Below, one piece after another: positions 39,604 to 48,898 of a DNA stretch of 54,058 nt. This DNA is from Bacteroidales bacterium. Its GTDB lineage: Bacteria; Bacteroidota; Bacteroidia; Bacteroidales; VadinHA17. Position 1 is the stretch's first letter; every line of letters starts with the position of its first letter. The position numbers and the translations under genes are program-made. The DNA lies in NCBI GenBank assembly GCA_003141415.1, contig PLLX01000194.1:355-54412 (forward strand), written 5' to 3'. The notes beneath the pieces are model-generated. The model saw only the letters and a list, made by a program, of their open reading frames with translations, was not told where the DNA came from and made no database searches.

Positions 39604-40647
39604 ATGAGTAAAATAACCAGAGGACAGAGGATTGGGATTCTTACTGCCGGAGGCGATTGTCCGGGTATAAATGCTGCTATACGCGGAGTCGGAAAAACTG
39701 CAATAGTTAAGTACGGCATGAGTCTGGTTGGCATAAGCGATGGATTCACAGGGATGATAAATAAGGAATACAGGGAACTTACTGAACAAGATCTTTCGGG
39801 CATACTTACTCTGGGCGGCACAATTCTCGGAACATCAAGGGAGAAACCATTTAAGAGCAGCGGGAAAGGGAAGAATGAAATAAGTAAACCTGTGCTAATT
39901 AAAGAGCATTATGATCAGCTGGGGCTCGATTGCCTTGTTTGCATAGGCGGAAACGGCACCCTTAAAACTGCTCACCTTCTCTCACAAGAGGGACTGAATG
40001 TTGTAGGCATACCAAAAACAATTGATAATGATGTCTGGGGCACCGATCTGACGTTCGGATTCGACTCAGCTGTAAATATTGCGACCGAAGCTATCGACCG
40101 TTTGCATTCAACGGCTAACTCCCATAAACGGATAATGATAATTGAACTTATGGGACACAATGCCGGATGGATAGCATTGTATTCCGGTATAGCAGGCGGA
40201 GGAGATGTTATACTGATACCTGAGATTGAATATGATGATAAGAAGGTTGCAGAATATCTTCTGCACCGTGTCAGCGAAAATAAACCGTACTCAATTGTTG
40301 TTGTCGCGGAGGGTATCAGGAATCCGCTAAAGGACAGCTGTTCTGCTGCTCAGTCTTTAAGTAAGAGAATATATGAACTTACCGGTCTCGAAACAAGAGA
40401 GACAGTATTGGGATACATCCAGAGAGGAGGTACCCCCTCTCCTATGGATCGTGTACTGGCAACAAGATATGGTTCTGCAGCTGCTGATTTGATCGCAGAG
40501 CGTGACTTTGGCAAAATGGTTGCTCTGAAAAATACTGAAATTGTATCCGTTCCCCTTTCTGAAGTTTCAGGAAAACTAAAACTTGTCGATCCAAAAGATC
40601 CTCTTGTGATCCAGGCTCAGAAGATGGGAACAAATTTCGGAATTTAA
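39604..40647 (+). CDS. pfkA: 6-phosphofructokinase (donor specificity uncertain)
   Basis: ILTAGGDCPGINAAIRG; GGTILGTSREKPF; CIGGNGTLKTA; GIPKTIDNDVWGTDLTFGFDSAV; ELMGHNAGWIAL; LGYIQRGGTPSPMDR. Confidence 0.93.
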   Translation: MSKITRGQRIGILTAGGDCPGINAAIRGVGKTAIVKYGMSLVGISDGFTGMINKEYRELTEQDLSGILTLGGTILGTSREKPFKSSGKGKNEISKPVLIKEHYDQLGLDCLVCIGGNGTLKTAHLLSQEGLNVVGIPKTIDNDVWGTDLTFGFDSAVNIATEAIDRLHSTANSHKRIMIIELMGHNAGWIALYSGIAGGGDVILIPEIEYDDKKVAEYLLHRVSENKPYSIVVVAEGIRNPLKDSCSAAQSLSKRIYELTGLETRETVLGYIQRGGTPSPMDRVLATRYGSAAADLIAERDFGKMVALKNTEIVSVPLSEVSGKLKLVDPKDPLVIQAQKMGTNFGI

Positions 40648-40685
40648 TTCCTCGTTAACATTTGTTATTCAATTGATTGTAGGAA

Positions 40686-41183
40686 ATGAAAAAAATAATA
40701 TTTATCCGTCATGGAAAAGCCGAAGACGAATCCTCTGAGATTTCAGATTTCGAAAGATCCCTTACTCTGAAGGGAAAAGTTATCTCAAGACTTATGGCAC
40801 GTAAACTTGTTGAAAAAGAAAAATCTCCAGGGATCATTCTTTCAAGTCCTGCTTTCAGGGCTATTGAAACAGCATTAATCTTTGCAGGTGAATATGGTAT
40901 CAGTGCTGAAAATGTCTTCATGAACAGCAGTATTTATTATAAGATGAGCCTGCAGAATCTGCCTGCTATTCTTTCCGGCATCAATGAAGATGCTGAAGCT
41001 GTAACCCTTTTTGGACATAACCCTTCTTTTTCGCATATAGCAAATAGCCTTAGTAAGGAAGGATGCGATCTTATTCCTAAAAGCGGGGTAGTTTCCATCA
41101 TCTTCAATATCGAGACATGGTCTGATATCGTCCGCAAAAGCGGAAAGATTGAATATTTTCTAAATCCAGAAAAATTACTATGA
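40686..41183 (+). CDS. sixA: SixA-like histidine phosphatase
   Basis: IFIRHGKAEDESSEISDFERSLTLKGK...LSSPAFRAIETALIF...LFGHNPSFSHIANSL. Confidence 0.9.
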   Translation: MKKIIFIRHGKAEDESSEISDFERSLTLKGKVISRLMARKLVEKEKSPGIILSSPAFRAIETALIFAGEYGISAENVFMNSSIYYKMSLQNLPAILSGINEDAEAVTLFGHNPSFSHIANSLSKEGCDLIPKSGVVSIIFNIETWSDIVRKSGKIEYFLNPEKLL

Positions 41184-43243
41184 ATAAAAAATATATTCCA
41201 AAGGAGATAAGCTGGCTGTCTTTTAATGAACGTGTTTTACAGGAAGCAGATAACAAAGAAGTACCCCTTCTGGAAAGGTTCAAGTTTCTCGGTATTTATT
41301 CCAATAACCTTGATGAATACTTCAGAGTAAGGGTTGCAACTCTGAAAAGGTTATCAATGTTTAGTTCCAGGTCAAAGGAAATACTTGGTTACAATCCAAA
41401 GACCACTCTTAAAACAATTCATGAAATTGTCATTGCCCATAATGCAAAATTTGAAAAGATCTATACAGGTCTCCTGCACGAGCTGGCGAAACATAATACT
41501 CATATTATAAATGAGAAACAGTTGAATCAGGAACAAGCTGAATTTGTCAGAAAATACTTTCATAAAGAGGTTAGAACCAGACTTATGCCTTTCCTGATTG
41601 AAAAGGATACAAACCTGCCTAATCTTACTGATGATGCTATTTACCTGGCTATCTATCTGGCAAAATCTGAAACACAAAGAAGAAGATATGCACTCCTCGA
41701 GATTCCAACTAATGTATTGCCCAGATTCATTATACTTCCTGAAAAAGATGATGGCAAGTACATTATTTTCCTCGATGATATCATCCGGTTTGGCTTAAAT
41801 GAGATTTTCTTCATCTTCGATTATGATGATATTTCCGCTTATACCATTAAACTCACTAAAGATGCTGAGCTTGAGATAGCCGATGATATATCTGAAAGCT
41901 ATATTGATAAGCTTTCCAAGAGTTTACTGCAACGTAAAAGGGGTACACCTGTTCGTTTTATCTACGATCGTACTATGCCTCCGGATCTTTTGAAAATCAT
42001 AACAAGGAAACTGAATTTCGGACCCGACGATGTGACTATCCCCAGTAACAGGTATCATAATTTTAAAGATTTCATGAATTTTCCGAATCCGGGTCGGAAG
42101 AAATTATTTAGTGAACCGCTCATTCCAATTCCTCATCATGATATTCAGCCGGGAAGGAGCATCTTATCGGCGATAAAAAAGAAAGACATCATGTTATTTT
42201 TCCCGTATCACCCTTTTGACCACTTTATTGACCTGCTACGGGAGGCGTCAATTGATCCTTATGTGACATCCATTCAGATCACCCTCTATCGACTTGCAAG
42301 GAACTCAAGCGTCATCAACGCCCTTTTAAATGCAGTCAGAAATGGCAAGTCCGTAACAACTGTGGTTGAACTGCAAGCCAGGTTTGACGAGGAAGCGAAT
42401 ATTCTCTGGGGTAATAAACTTCGCGAAGAGGGTGTAAAAGTAATTTATGGAGTGCCCGGCTTAAAAGTGCATTCAAAACTCTGTCTTATAACGCGGGTGA
42501 AAAATGATATTACTCAACGGTATGCTGCTGTGGGTACAGGCAATTTTAATGAAGATACTGCAAGAGTATATACGGACCTTCTTCTCTTAACCACCGATAA
42601 AAAGATCACAAATGAGGTTTTTAAAGCATTTAACTTCTTTAGTGTAAACTATAAAAAGGATAACTTCTATCATCTTGTTCTTTCACCATTTTTCCTGAGA
42701 AACAAGATTATTCTTCTTATTGAAAATGAAATCAAAAATGCCAAAGCCGGTAAAAAAGCTTTCATCTACATGAAACTTAATAATCTTACCGACAGTGAGA
42801 TAATTGACTACCTGTATGAGGCAAGTCAGGCTGGCGTCAAAATCAGATTGATCGTAAGGGGAATGTTATCTCTTATCCCAGGAGTGAAAAAACTCAGCGA
42901 AAAAATAGAAGCCATCGGAATCGTTGACAGGCTTCTTGAACACTCAAGATTCTTTATTTTTTGCAACGGAGGAAACGATCAGATATATATTAGTTCGGCG
43001 GACCTTATGACAAGAAACATTGATCACAGAATCGAGGTTACCTGCCCCATCTTTGACAAGAACATAAAATGCGAAATAAGGAAAATATTTGATATCCAGT
43101 GGGAAGACAATGTTAAAGCCAGGATATTTGACGCAACCCAATCAAATACATTTGTTAAGGCCGGCAAGAATATCATAAACCAATCTCAGATTGAAGTATA
43201 TAACTGGTTTAAGAAGGCAAATGAGAAACTTACTACCAAGTAA
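41180..43243 (+). CDS. ppk1: Polyphosphate kinase 1
   Basis: EISWLSFNERVLQEAD...RFKFLGIYSNNLDEYFRVRVATLKR; ARFDEEANILWGNKLREEGVKVIYGVPGLKVHSKLCLITR; GTGNFNEDTARVYTDLLLLT; overlaps sixA by 4 bp. Confidence 0.96.
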   Translation: MNKKYIPKEISWLSFNERVLQEADNKEVPLLERFKFLGIYSNNLDEYFRVRVATLKRLSMFSSRSKEILGYNPKTTLKTIHEIVIAHNAKFEKIYTGLLHELAKHNTHIINEKQLNQEQAEFVRKYFHKEVRTRLMPFLIEKDTNLPNLTDDAIYLAIYLAKSETQRRRYALLEIPTNVLPRFIILPEKDDGKYIIFLDDIIRFGLNEIFFIFDYDDISAYTIKLTKDAELEIADDISESYIDKLSKSLLQRKRGTPVRFIYDRTMPPDLLKIITRKLNFGPDDVTIPSNRYHNFKDFMNFPNPGRKKLFSEPLIPIPHHDIQPGRSILSAIKKKDIMLFFPYHPFDHFIDLLREASIDPYVTSIQITLYRLARNSSVINALLNAVRNGKSVTTVVELQARFDEEANILWGNKLREEGVKVIYGVPGLKVHSKLCLITRVKNDITQRYAAVGTGNFNEDTARVYTDLLLLTTDKKITNEVFKAFNFFSVNYKKDNFYHLVLSPFFLRNKIILLIENEIKNAKAGKKAFIYMKLNNLTDSEIIDYLYEASQAGVKIRLIVRGMLSLIPGVKKLSEKIEAIGIVDRLLEHSRFFIFCNGGNDQIYISSADLMTRNIDHRIEVTCPIFDKNIKCEIRKIFDIQWEDNVKARIFDATQSNTFVKAGKNIINQSQIEVYNWFKKANEKLTTK

Positions 43244-43261
43244 GCTACAACTTTTTTAATA

Positions 43262-43786
43262 ATGAAATATACAATATTTATTGCCGGAACTATTCTGATC
43301 ATAATCTTTTCCTGGTATTTATCAATTAAATACAAAAGGTATCATGGTATTGCCAGATTCTTCGCATTCGAGAGTGTTTTCATCCTTGTCTTATTAAATT
43401 TTAAGGTCTGGTTCATTAATCCGTTTTCACCGTTTCAGGTAGTCTCTTGGTTCCTTCTGATTCTTTCAGTTTATGTGGTTATTACAGGCTATCTTTTACT
43501 TAAGAGAAAAGGGAAGCCTGACAGTAATTTTGAAAACACATCATTGCTTGTGAAATCAGGTATTTACAGTTACATAAGACATCCATTGTACCTTTCAATA
43601 TTCCTTTTAGGTACCGGAGTTATGTTAAAAAATCCCGAACCGGCTCAATTGTGTCTTGGAGTCATTAACCTTATCGCTGTATACATTACTGCATGCATTG
43701 AAGAAAAAGAAATGATATCAAAGTTTGGAGACGACTACAGGGTGTATATGAAAGAGACTAAGATGTTTATTCCCTTTATAGTCTGA
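43262..43786 (+). CDS. Isoprenylcysteine carboxyl methyltransferase-like / phospholipid methyltransferase family membrane protein
   Basis: GIYSYIRHPLYLSIFLLGTGVMLKNP...CIEEKEMISKFGDDYRVYMKETKMFIPF. Confidence 0.88.
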   Translation: MKYTIFIAGTILIIIFSWYLSIKYKRYHGIARFFAFESVFILVLLNFKVWFINPFSPFQVVSWFLLILSVYVVITGYLLLKRKGKPDSNFENTSLLVKSGIYSYIRHPLYLSIFLLGTGVMLKNPEPAQLCLGVINLIAVYITACIEEKEMISKFGDDYRVYMKETKMFIPFIV

Positions 43787-43787
43787 T

Positions 43788-43828
43788 TGTCTTGCATTCT
43801 TGCATTCTTGCGGTCTTGTTGTCTTGCC
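43788..43828. repeat. Short tandem repeat of TCTTGCAT/TCTTG-like units
   Basis: gtcttgcattcttgcattcttgcggtcttgttgtcttgcc read directly. Confidence 0.75.
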
Positions 43829-44004
43829 AATCTGTCAGTAAAGCCTTTACAGCCCTCTATAACTTTTATGCCTTTGTGCCTTTAAACTGTTACGCCTTTG
43901 AAACGTTACACAAATTCTCCACAAAAAAGTTTTATTCAGAATTATTCTAAACAATCTTTTTTAGGATTGTTAAAGAAGTACACAAAACTTAATAATTATC
44001 TCAA

Positions 44005-44209
44005 ATGAACAGACGAGAATTAGTCCAAAAAATTTTGCTGGTGGGCATAGTTCTTGCACTAGCTCAGTCAGTATTAGAAAGTTGTTCAAAAAGTTCAGCT
44101 ATGGATCAGTTTTTTCAACTTCAGGCAGTGTTTTAGTTGGCCGGCTTCCTCGCCATTGCGGTCGAATACGGTCAGTGTAACGGGTAATGTTCTTACAATC
44201 ACACTGTAA
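44005..44209 (+). pseudogene. Frameshifted small lipoprotein-like gene
   Basis: Frame 1: MNRRELVQKILLVGIVLALAQSVLESCSKSSAMDQFFQLQAVF*. The +1 frame then continues ...SNTVSVTGNVLTITL* to 44209. Confidence 0.35.
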
Positions 44210-44278
44210 AAGAAAAAAGGTTATTACACTGGCATACCAGGCGACAACCTTAAATCTTTCCGGAAAGAAAAAAACAAT

Positions 44279-44824
44279 TTATTTTGAAGAGAGCCAGGAC
44301 AATACCTTATCTGACGTTACTTTTTCCTTTGGATCCAATACTTCAATGAGTTTTCCATTTTCATCTATCAGATATTTCTGGAAATTCCATTTTACTTCTG
44401 AGTCCATTACACCATTCTCCTTCTTGGAAGTGAGCCATTTGTAGATGGGAGCCATATCATCGCCCTTAACGGAAATTTTTTCCATCATAGGAAATGTGAC
44501 ACCATAATTCTCTGTACAGAATTTTCTAATCTCTGCAGCTGTTCCTGGCTCCTGGCTTGCAAAGTTGTTAGCAGGAAAACCAATAATTACAAGATAATCG
44601 TGGTATTTTTCATATAATGCTTCAATTTCCTTATACTGTGGAGTATTTCCACATTTGGAAGCTGTATTTATGATCATTACTTTCTTCCCTTTTAGTGAAC
44701 TGAAATCAAAATTGCCTCCTTCAAGTGTTTTTACCTTAAAATCATAAAATCCTGATGTCTGTGAGAAAGCATTAACAGAGAAAAGCGTCAGGAAAAATAG
44801 TAAGCTCAGTTTATTCGTTTTCAT
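44279..44824 (-). CDS. Glutathione peroxidase family protein, secreted (Cys type)
   Basis: Signal peptide LSLLFFLTLFSVNAFSQ; MIINTASKCGNTPQYKEIEALYEKYHDYLVIIGFPANNFASQEPG. Confidence 0.92.
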   Translation of the reverse strand: MKTNKLSLLFFLTLFSVNAFSQTSGFYDFKVKTLEGGNFDFSSLKGKKVMIINTASKCGNTPQYKEIEALYEKYHDYLVIIGFPANNFASQEPGTAAEIRKFCTENYGVTFPMMEKISVKGDDMAPIYKWLTSKKENGVMDSEVKWNFQKYLIDENGKLIEVLDPKEKVTSDKVLSWLSSK

Positions 44825-44868
44825 ATCTAATAATTTACTTTTGCATCTCTAACAATCCGCAGAGAGTT

Positions 44869-45855
44869 ATGTTCAAAAGGACCTGGAAACAGATAAAAAT
44901 ATTAATTGTAATGATCATCATTTTAGTCTGTCTACCCCGGTCAGTTCTTCCCCACCTTACAGATGATACCGGGAAAGATGATCTGATGAACTATCAGAAG
45001 CTGAATGAAAGCGAAAAGAGACTTATTGAATTTAAAGATGATGATGAATCCCTGAAGCTAAAGATTGCTCAGATCGATATCATTAATAAAAGCAGGAATA
45101 AAAACAATGCATCTCCGGTAAAACTTGACATTCTTGCTTCAAGGGTTGCAAACAAGATGTGCAGGGAAGCTGCTGAAAATGAATATATCGGACATTGGAA
45201 TCTGGCCGGGGAGGAACCCTATCTCAGGTATGCACTTGCAGGTGGATATGACCATGTTTCTGAAAACGCTTATGGAGAATGGTCATCAAACAACTATGGC
45301 ACATCAATTTCGCTAATCAGTTCTCTTATGAAAACGGGACATGAAAAATTTATGGCTGAAAGAGCACCGGCTAATGGTCATAAAGAAAATATCATTGATA
45401 AATCCCATAATTATGTAGGCATAGGTTTCTATTTGTCAGGAAACCAGTTCAGGTATTATGAGGAGTTTATTGACAGGTATTTTGAATTTGAAAATATACC
45501 TGCAGAAGTGAGAGTCGGTGATCCTTGTAATATCACTGTAAACACGAACGGGGAGAGCTATCTATACTACATTATTATCTACAGGGAGAATTGGCCAAAG
45601 CCGCTTACGCCGGCTCAGATCAGTAAAAAAGGGAGTTACAGAGACTACACAAATGAAGAATACAAGGACATGACGGCCTGGGATATTTCCCGTTACAGGA
45701 CCGGGAATATTTATGAAATCCCTCTCAGCTTTTCTAAGGATGGTTTATACTATATTCAAATCTTTTCAGATAAAAAAGAGATAACAAAACCAGCGCCTCT
45801 TAATACAAAAGGAAAGACGCCGGAAAGTGGTATTGTAATTAAAGTTAACAGATAA
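44869..45855 (+). CDS. CAP (SCP/PR-1-like) domain secreted protein
   Basis: LDILASRVANKMCREAAENEYIGHWNLAGEEPYLRYALAGGYDHVSENAYGEW...FMAERAPANGHKENIIDKSHNYVGIGFY. Confidence 0.82.
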   Translation: MFKRTWKQIKILIVMIIILVCLPRSVLPHLTDDTGKDDLMNYQKLNESEKRLIEFKDDDESLKLKIAQIDIINKSRNKNNASPVKLDILASRVANKMCREAAENEYIGHWNLAGEEPYLRYALAGGYDHVSENAYGEWSSNNYGTSISLISSLMKTGHEKFMAERAPANGHKENIIDKSHNYVGIGFYLSGNQFRYYEEFIDRYFEFENIPAEVRVGDPCNITVNTNGESYLYYIIIYRENWPKPLTPAQISKKGSYRDYTNEEYKDMTAWDISRYRTGNIYEIPLSFSKDGLYYIQIFSDKKEITKPAPLNTKGKTPESGIVIKVNR

Positions 45856-45864
45856 GGGAACCTT

Positions 45865-46746
45865 CTATTTTATAATTTCATTTGTGGAAGTTATAGTCAT
45901 AACAACCGGGAATGACATATTCTGATCGGGTATTTCAATATTTCCCGTCATTTTTGAAACAACGGATTCTTTAACAAAATAACCCTCATTTATTGCAAAA
46001 AAGATTGTCTGAGTCCCGGTAAAAGGTCCGCTTGTATGAATTTCCATACCCTGAGATTGGGCAGTCATTTTTCTTGTGCCGGAGACTGTTGCAGAAATCT
46101 TTGCGCAATCAATCCCAGCGATTTTTTCGATTCCTTCAAATTTATACTCAGAATGCATAGGCATCAAAAGTGACATATGTTCTGTTTTTGTTTGAATTGT
46201 GTCATCTGAAACCCAGGTGTCGCCCGTTTTTACAGTTGTTTTAGGTAAAGCCGGGAAAAAATTAAGGAATCCCTGCTCTAAATTGCTTTCCCCGCTCCCT
46301 TCAACGGTATAAACTATTTTAGAAGCTCCTGTAAGATCGACAATCTTACCCGAAGGTGAAATAATCATATTAAATACTTTTGCCTTGACATCATTTATTG
46401 TCCCGCCCGTACTTCCCTGCGGTGATTCAATACTTTGAGCCATTGAGTCTATCTTTATTTCAAGGTTAAGGTTTTCAGCTTGTTTCCCAGCTGATTTCAC
46501 TTCACATCCCAAATAAACAGCAATATTTACGAGCATCGATTGTCCGTTTACATCCATATCCTGAACTATTTTACTATCGGTAACATATTTAAAAGTTTTA
46601 CCTGCGGGGTAGTTGTATTCAAGCTTTACGCTTCCATTTGGGAGAGGATCATTAGATTTTTTTTGTGAATACCCTAAAGAATATATCCCGGATAGAAACA
46701 GGATCAATCCTTTACTAACTAAATTTTTAACATGTAGGTTTTTCAT
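45865..46746 (-). CDS. DUF6263-like secreted protein
   Basis: Signal peptide; VKLEYNYPAGKTFKYVTDSKIVQDMDVNGQSMLVNI...FPALPKTTVKTGDTWVSDDTIQT. Confidence 0.6.
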   Translation of the reverse strand: MKNLHVKNLVSKGLILFLSGIYSLGYSQKKSNDPLPNGSVKLEYNYPAGKTFKYVTDSKIVQDMDVNGQSMLVNIAVYLGCEVKSAGKQAENLNLEIKIDSMAQSIESPQGSTGGTINDVKAKVFNMIISPSGKIVDLTGASKIVYTVEGSGESNLEQGFLNFFPALPKTTVKTGDTWVSDDTIQTKTEHMSLLMPMHSEYKFEGIEKIAGIDCAKISATVSGTRKMTAQSQGMEIHTSGPFTGTQTIFFAINEGYFVKESVVSKMTGNIEIPDQNMSFPVVMTITSTNEIIK

Positions 46747-47042
46747 TGATTAATAATTTTTATAAATATTCGAATGTTTAACGTGTCCATAATACAAATA
46801 TCACACTTTTATTTTAATTATCAGATTACCAGGAACAAGATAATCTGATGTTTTAAAGTTTATAACCCAAAAAGCCCTATGATTGTTTATCATTTTATTT
46901 CTATTGAGAATACTATGAAGAAAAAAATTCAGATTCTCAATGCTCATATAGCATCTTATGTTGGACTTCAGGGGAAATTATCAAATTACTTGTGATATAT
47001 TATGAAATAAGAAAATTTATGATACTTTTGCGCTTCGATATT

Positions 47043-47117
<75 letters not shown>

Positions 47118-47131
47118 CACAAACAAAGATT

Positions 47132-47167
47132 AATCCGCAGTACATTAATAACTTACAGCGGATTTTT
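47132..47167 (+). terminator. Stem-loop after tRNA-Pro
   Basis: AATCCGC agt...act taca GCGGATT TTTAC. Confidence 0.6.
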
Positions 47168-47197
47168 ACTTTGTGGTAATTAATGTGGTAATAAATA

Positions 47198-47549
47198 CTA
47201 TGGTTTATTATTGCTCTCATTGTTCCATTTAGTATTCTTCCAACCGCTAATTACACCCTCATTTTCACATTCAGGACAGTACCAATGAATTTCTTCAGAC
47301 TTTGGAATTAATGCTGTTTTACCCAATCCATGATATCTTTTTTGAAAGTACCTGATTTCGGTATAAGTATAAGGTAGGATATCATTGAGAAAATCAAGGT
47401 TTTTTGTTTTTATTGTTTAGTAATTTTGTCTTTGCCGTTTTTAACCAATCTCTTACATGCCATTGTCGGTGTCGTATTCTCCTGAATTTCTTTGAAAAGC
47501 GTATAGCTACAAAAAGCATTAAAAGTATTATAACTATGGTTGTTATCAT
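47198..47549 (-). pseudogene. Small TM + CPEC zinc-ribbon-like protein gene split by a 1-nt frame change in an A6 run
   Basis: ATG at 47549: MITTIVIILLMLFVAIRFSKKFRRIRHRQWHVRDWLKTAKTKLLNNKNKKP* (stop 47394-47396). The shifted frame continues NLDFLNDILPYTYTEIRYFQKRYHGLGKTALIPKSEEIHWYCPECENEGVISGWKNTKWNNESNNKP* (stop 47198-47200) and has no start codon of its own. Confidence 0.5.
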
Positions 47550-48070
47550 AAAGTGTAAGTTTTGTTATTGTATATTGTTTTATGTTTTTTAATTTAATAA
47601 TAACGAAAATTTACTTCTAAAATTATCAAGTTCATAATAAAGCCATTCGGCTTGTTTGCAGTTTTCAGAATATAATAACGTAAAATATTCGTGCTTAACT
47701 ATTTGCCCTTTGTGAAGGTTGGAAGTAATTCCTGAGCCGATTAAGCAATAAATATGCCAAGAAGTATCGTGAGAATAAGAAATACTGATTTTATTTTCAT
47801 TGTGGCTTCAAAAGTAGCATAAATATTTATTATTTATTATTTATTGCCTTCCCTACAACAATAAGTTTTGATATCAAGAAGAAGTTATTTGGTTGGAATA
47901 GCACCAGAACCTTCAATTGCAAAGCATTAATAATCAATCATCCGAATAACTAATGATTAAAACTGTTGATGGATTTGATGATAAAATAATATGTTTTTGA
48001 GACTTTTGAAATTATCCCATCCCATCTTTTCGTGGAGATATGGTATGGGAAATAATACCACATACTGAAC

Positions 48071-48120
48071 ACGTCTGACTCTGGATCAGAAAAATTCAGG
48101 TTCGAGCCCTGACAGAACAA
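48071..48120 (+). pseudogene. tRNA-Gln(CTG)-like 3' half (anticodon and T arms only)
   Basis: TCTGA-CTCTGGA-TCAGA anticodon arm and TCAGG-TTCGAGC-CCTGA T arm. Upstream sequence gives no matching acceptor 5' strand. Confidence 0.5.
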
Positions 48121-48135
48121 CTTAAATAAACAAAT

Positions 48136-48170
48136 AAAGCTTTGATATACAACAATATCGAGGCTTTTTT
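48136..48170 (+). terminator. Stem-loop with T-run following the tRNA-like remnant
   Basis: AAAGCTTTGATAT acaaca ATATCGAGGCTTT TTTG with G-U pairs. Confidence 0.6.
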
Positions 48171-48247
48171 GTTTGTTATTACTGAAACTATACTGAAACA
48201 TTTACATGATTCAGGGTTTTTGGATTATATGTCCCAGGAACGGTTTG

Positions 48248-48289
48248 CAAAAACCGTGACAAGTCTTATAACCTTTATTGTCCGTGTTA
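48248..48289. repeat. Direct repeat copy A (about 42 bp)
   Basis: caaaaaccgtgacaagtcttataacctttattgtccgtgtta; partner at 48679..48719. Confidence 0.85.
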
Positions 48290-48421
48290 GTGGCAGGCAT
48301 ATTTTAATTGGTTTCGTTGGACACCAGAATCCCATTCGCAAAGTAACTATTGTTCTTTTTGAGGCTACTAATGTTGTAAGTCATTCTGGATTCAGTTTTT
48401 TCAGTGATTGATTTTACATAA

Positions 48422-48560
48422 TGGAAAAACCAGTGGCCTTGACCATAGTTGGCCGGATCAAATTGACCACCAAAAGCCAGAGTTAAGTGCTTGTTGTTTA
48501 GTTCTATATGTTAATGTTAATATGACCGGTTAAATATGGTTAACATGTCCAGCTTTTACA
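48422..48560. mobile_element. 139-bp MITE-like element, copy 1 (IS21-like ends, no transposase)
   Basis: TGGAAAAACCAGTGGCCTTGACCATAGTTGGCCGGATCAAATTGACCACCAAAAGC...GACCGGTTAAATATGGTTAACATGTCCAGCTTTTACA; the ends form an imperfect inverted repeat; second copy at 52444. Confidence 0.7.
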
Positions 48561-48600
48561 ATTTACTGTCTTTTTATTTAGATAATTATTAAAACAAAAA

Positions 48601-48621
48601 CCCCAGAGTAAACCCCTGGGG
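48601..48621. terminator. Stem-loop CCCCAGAGTAAACCCCTGGGG
   Basis: CCCCAG/CTGGGG stem flanked by A-rich and T-rich sequence; could serve either strand. Confidence 0.6.
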
Positions 48622-48678
48622 CAATTTTGGATGAAATTAAACTACTTTGATTTTGTTTTAGTTGTTCTGTAAGTTATT

Positions 48679-48719
48679 CAAAAACTGTGACAAGCTTATT
48701 ACCTTTATTGTCCGTGTTA
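48679..48719. repeat. Direct repeat copy B (about 41 bp)
   Basis: caaaaactgtgacaagcttattacctttattgtccgtgtta; partner at 48248..48289. Confidence 0.85.
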
Positions 48720-48898
48720 TATGTAGGGTTAATTTTAAAACTGTCCAGATGTATGAGAACTTGTCATATAGTCCTAAATCTCGTCGACAGGCAGGGCAGG
48801 GCTGAAAGGCTCTTTTGCAGCTTTTCGTAGCAGCGGAGGCAAGTGCGAGCTGCAGATGTGCATGAAAGCGGAGGGAAGCTTACAATGCATAGGGCTTC

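Noticed and set aside
47950-48411. ORFs 47950..48201 (-) and 48142..48411 (+)
   Set aside because: They run over the tRNA-like fragment, hairpin and direct repeat; no family resemblance, likely chance frames.
48780-48896. GC-richer segment (gcagggcagggctgaaaggctcttttgcagc...) as a possible structured ncRNA
   Set aside because: No clear conserved fold or known family could be recognised by eye; would need a covariance-model search.
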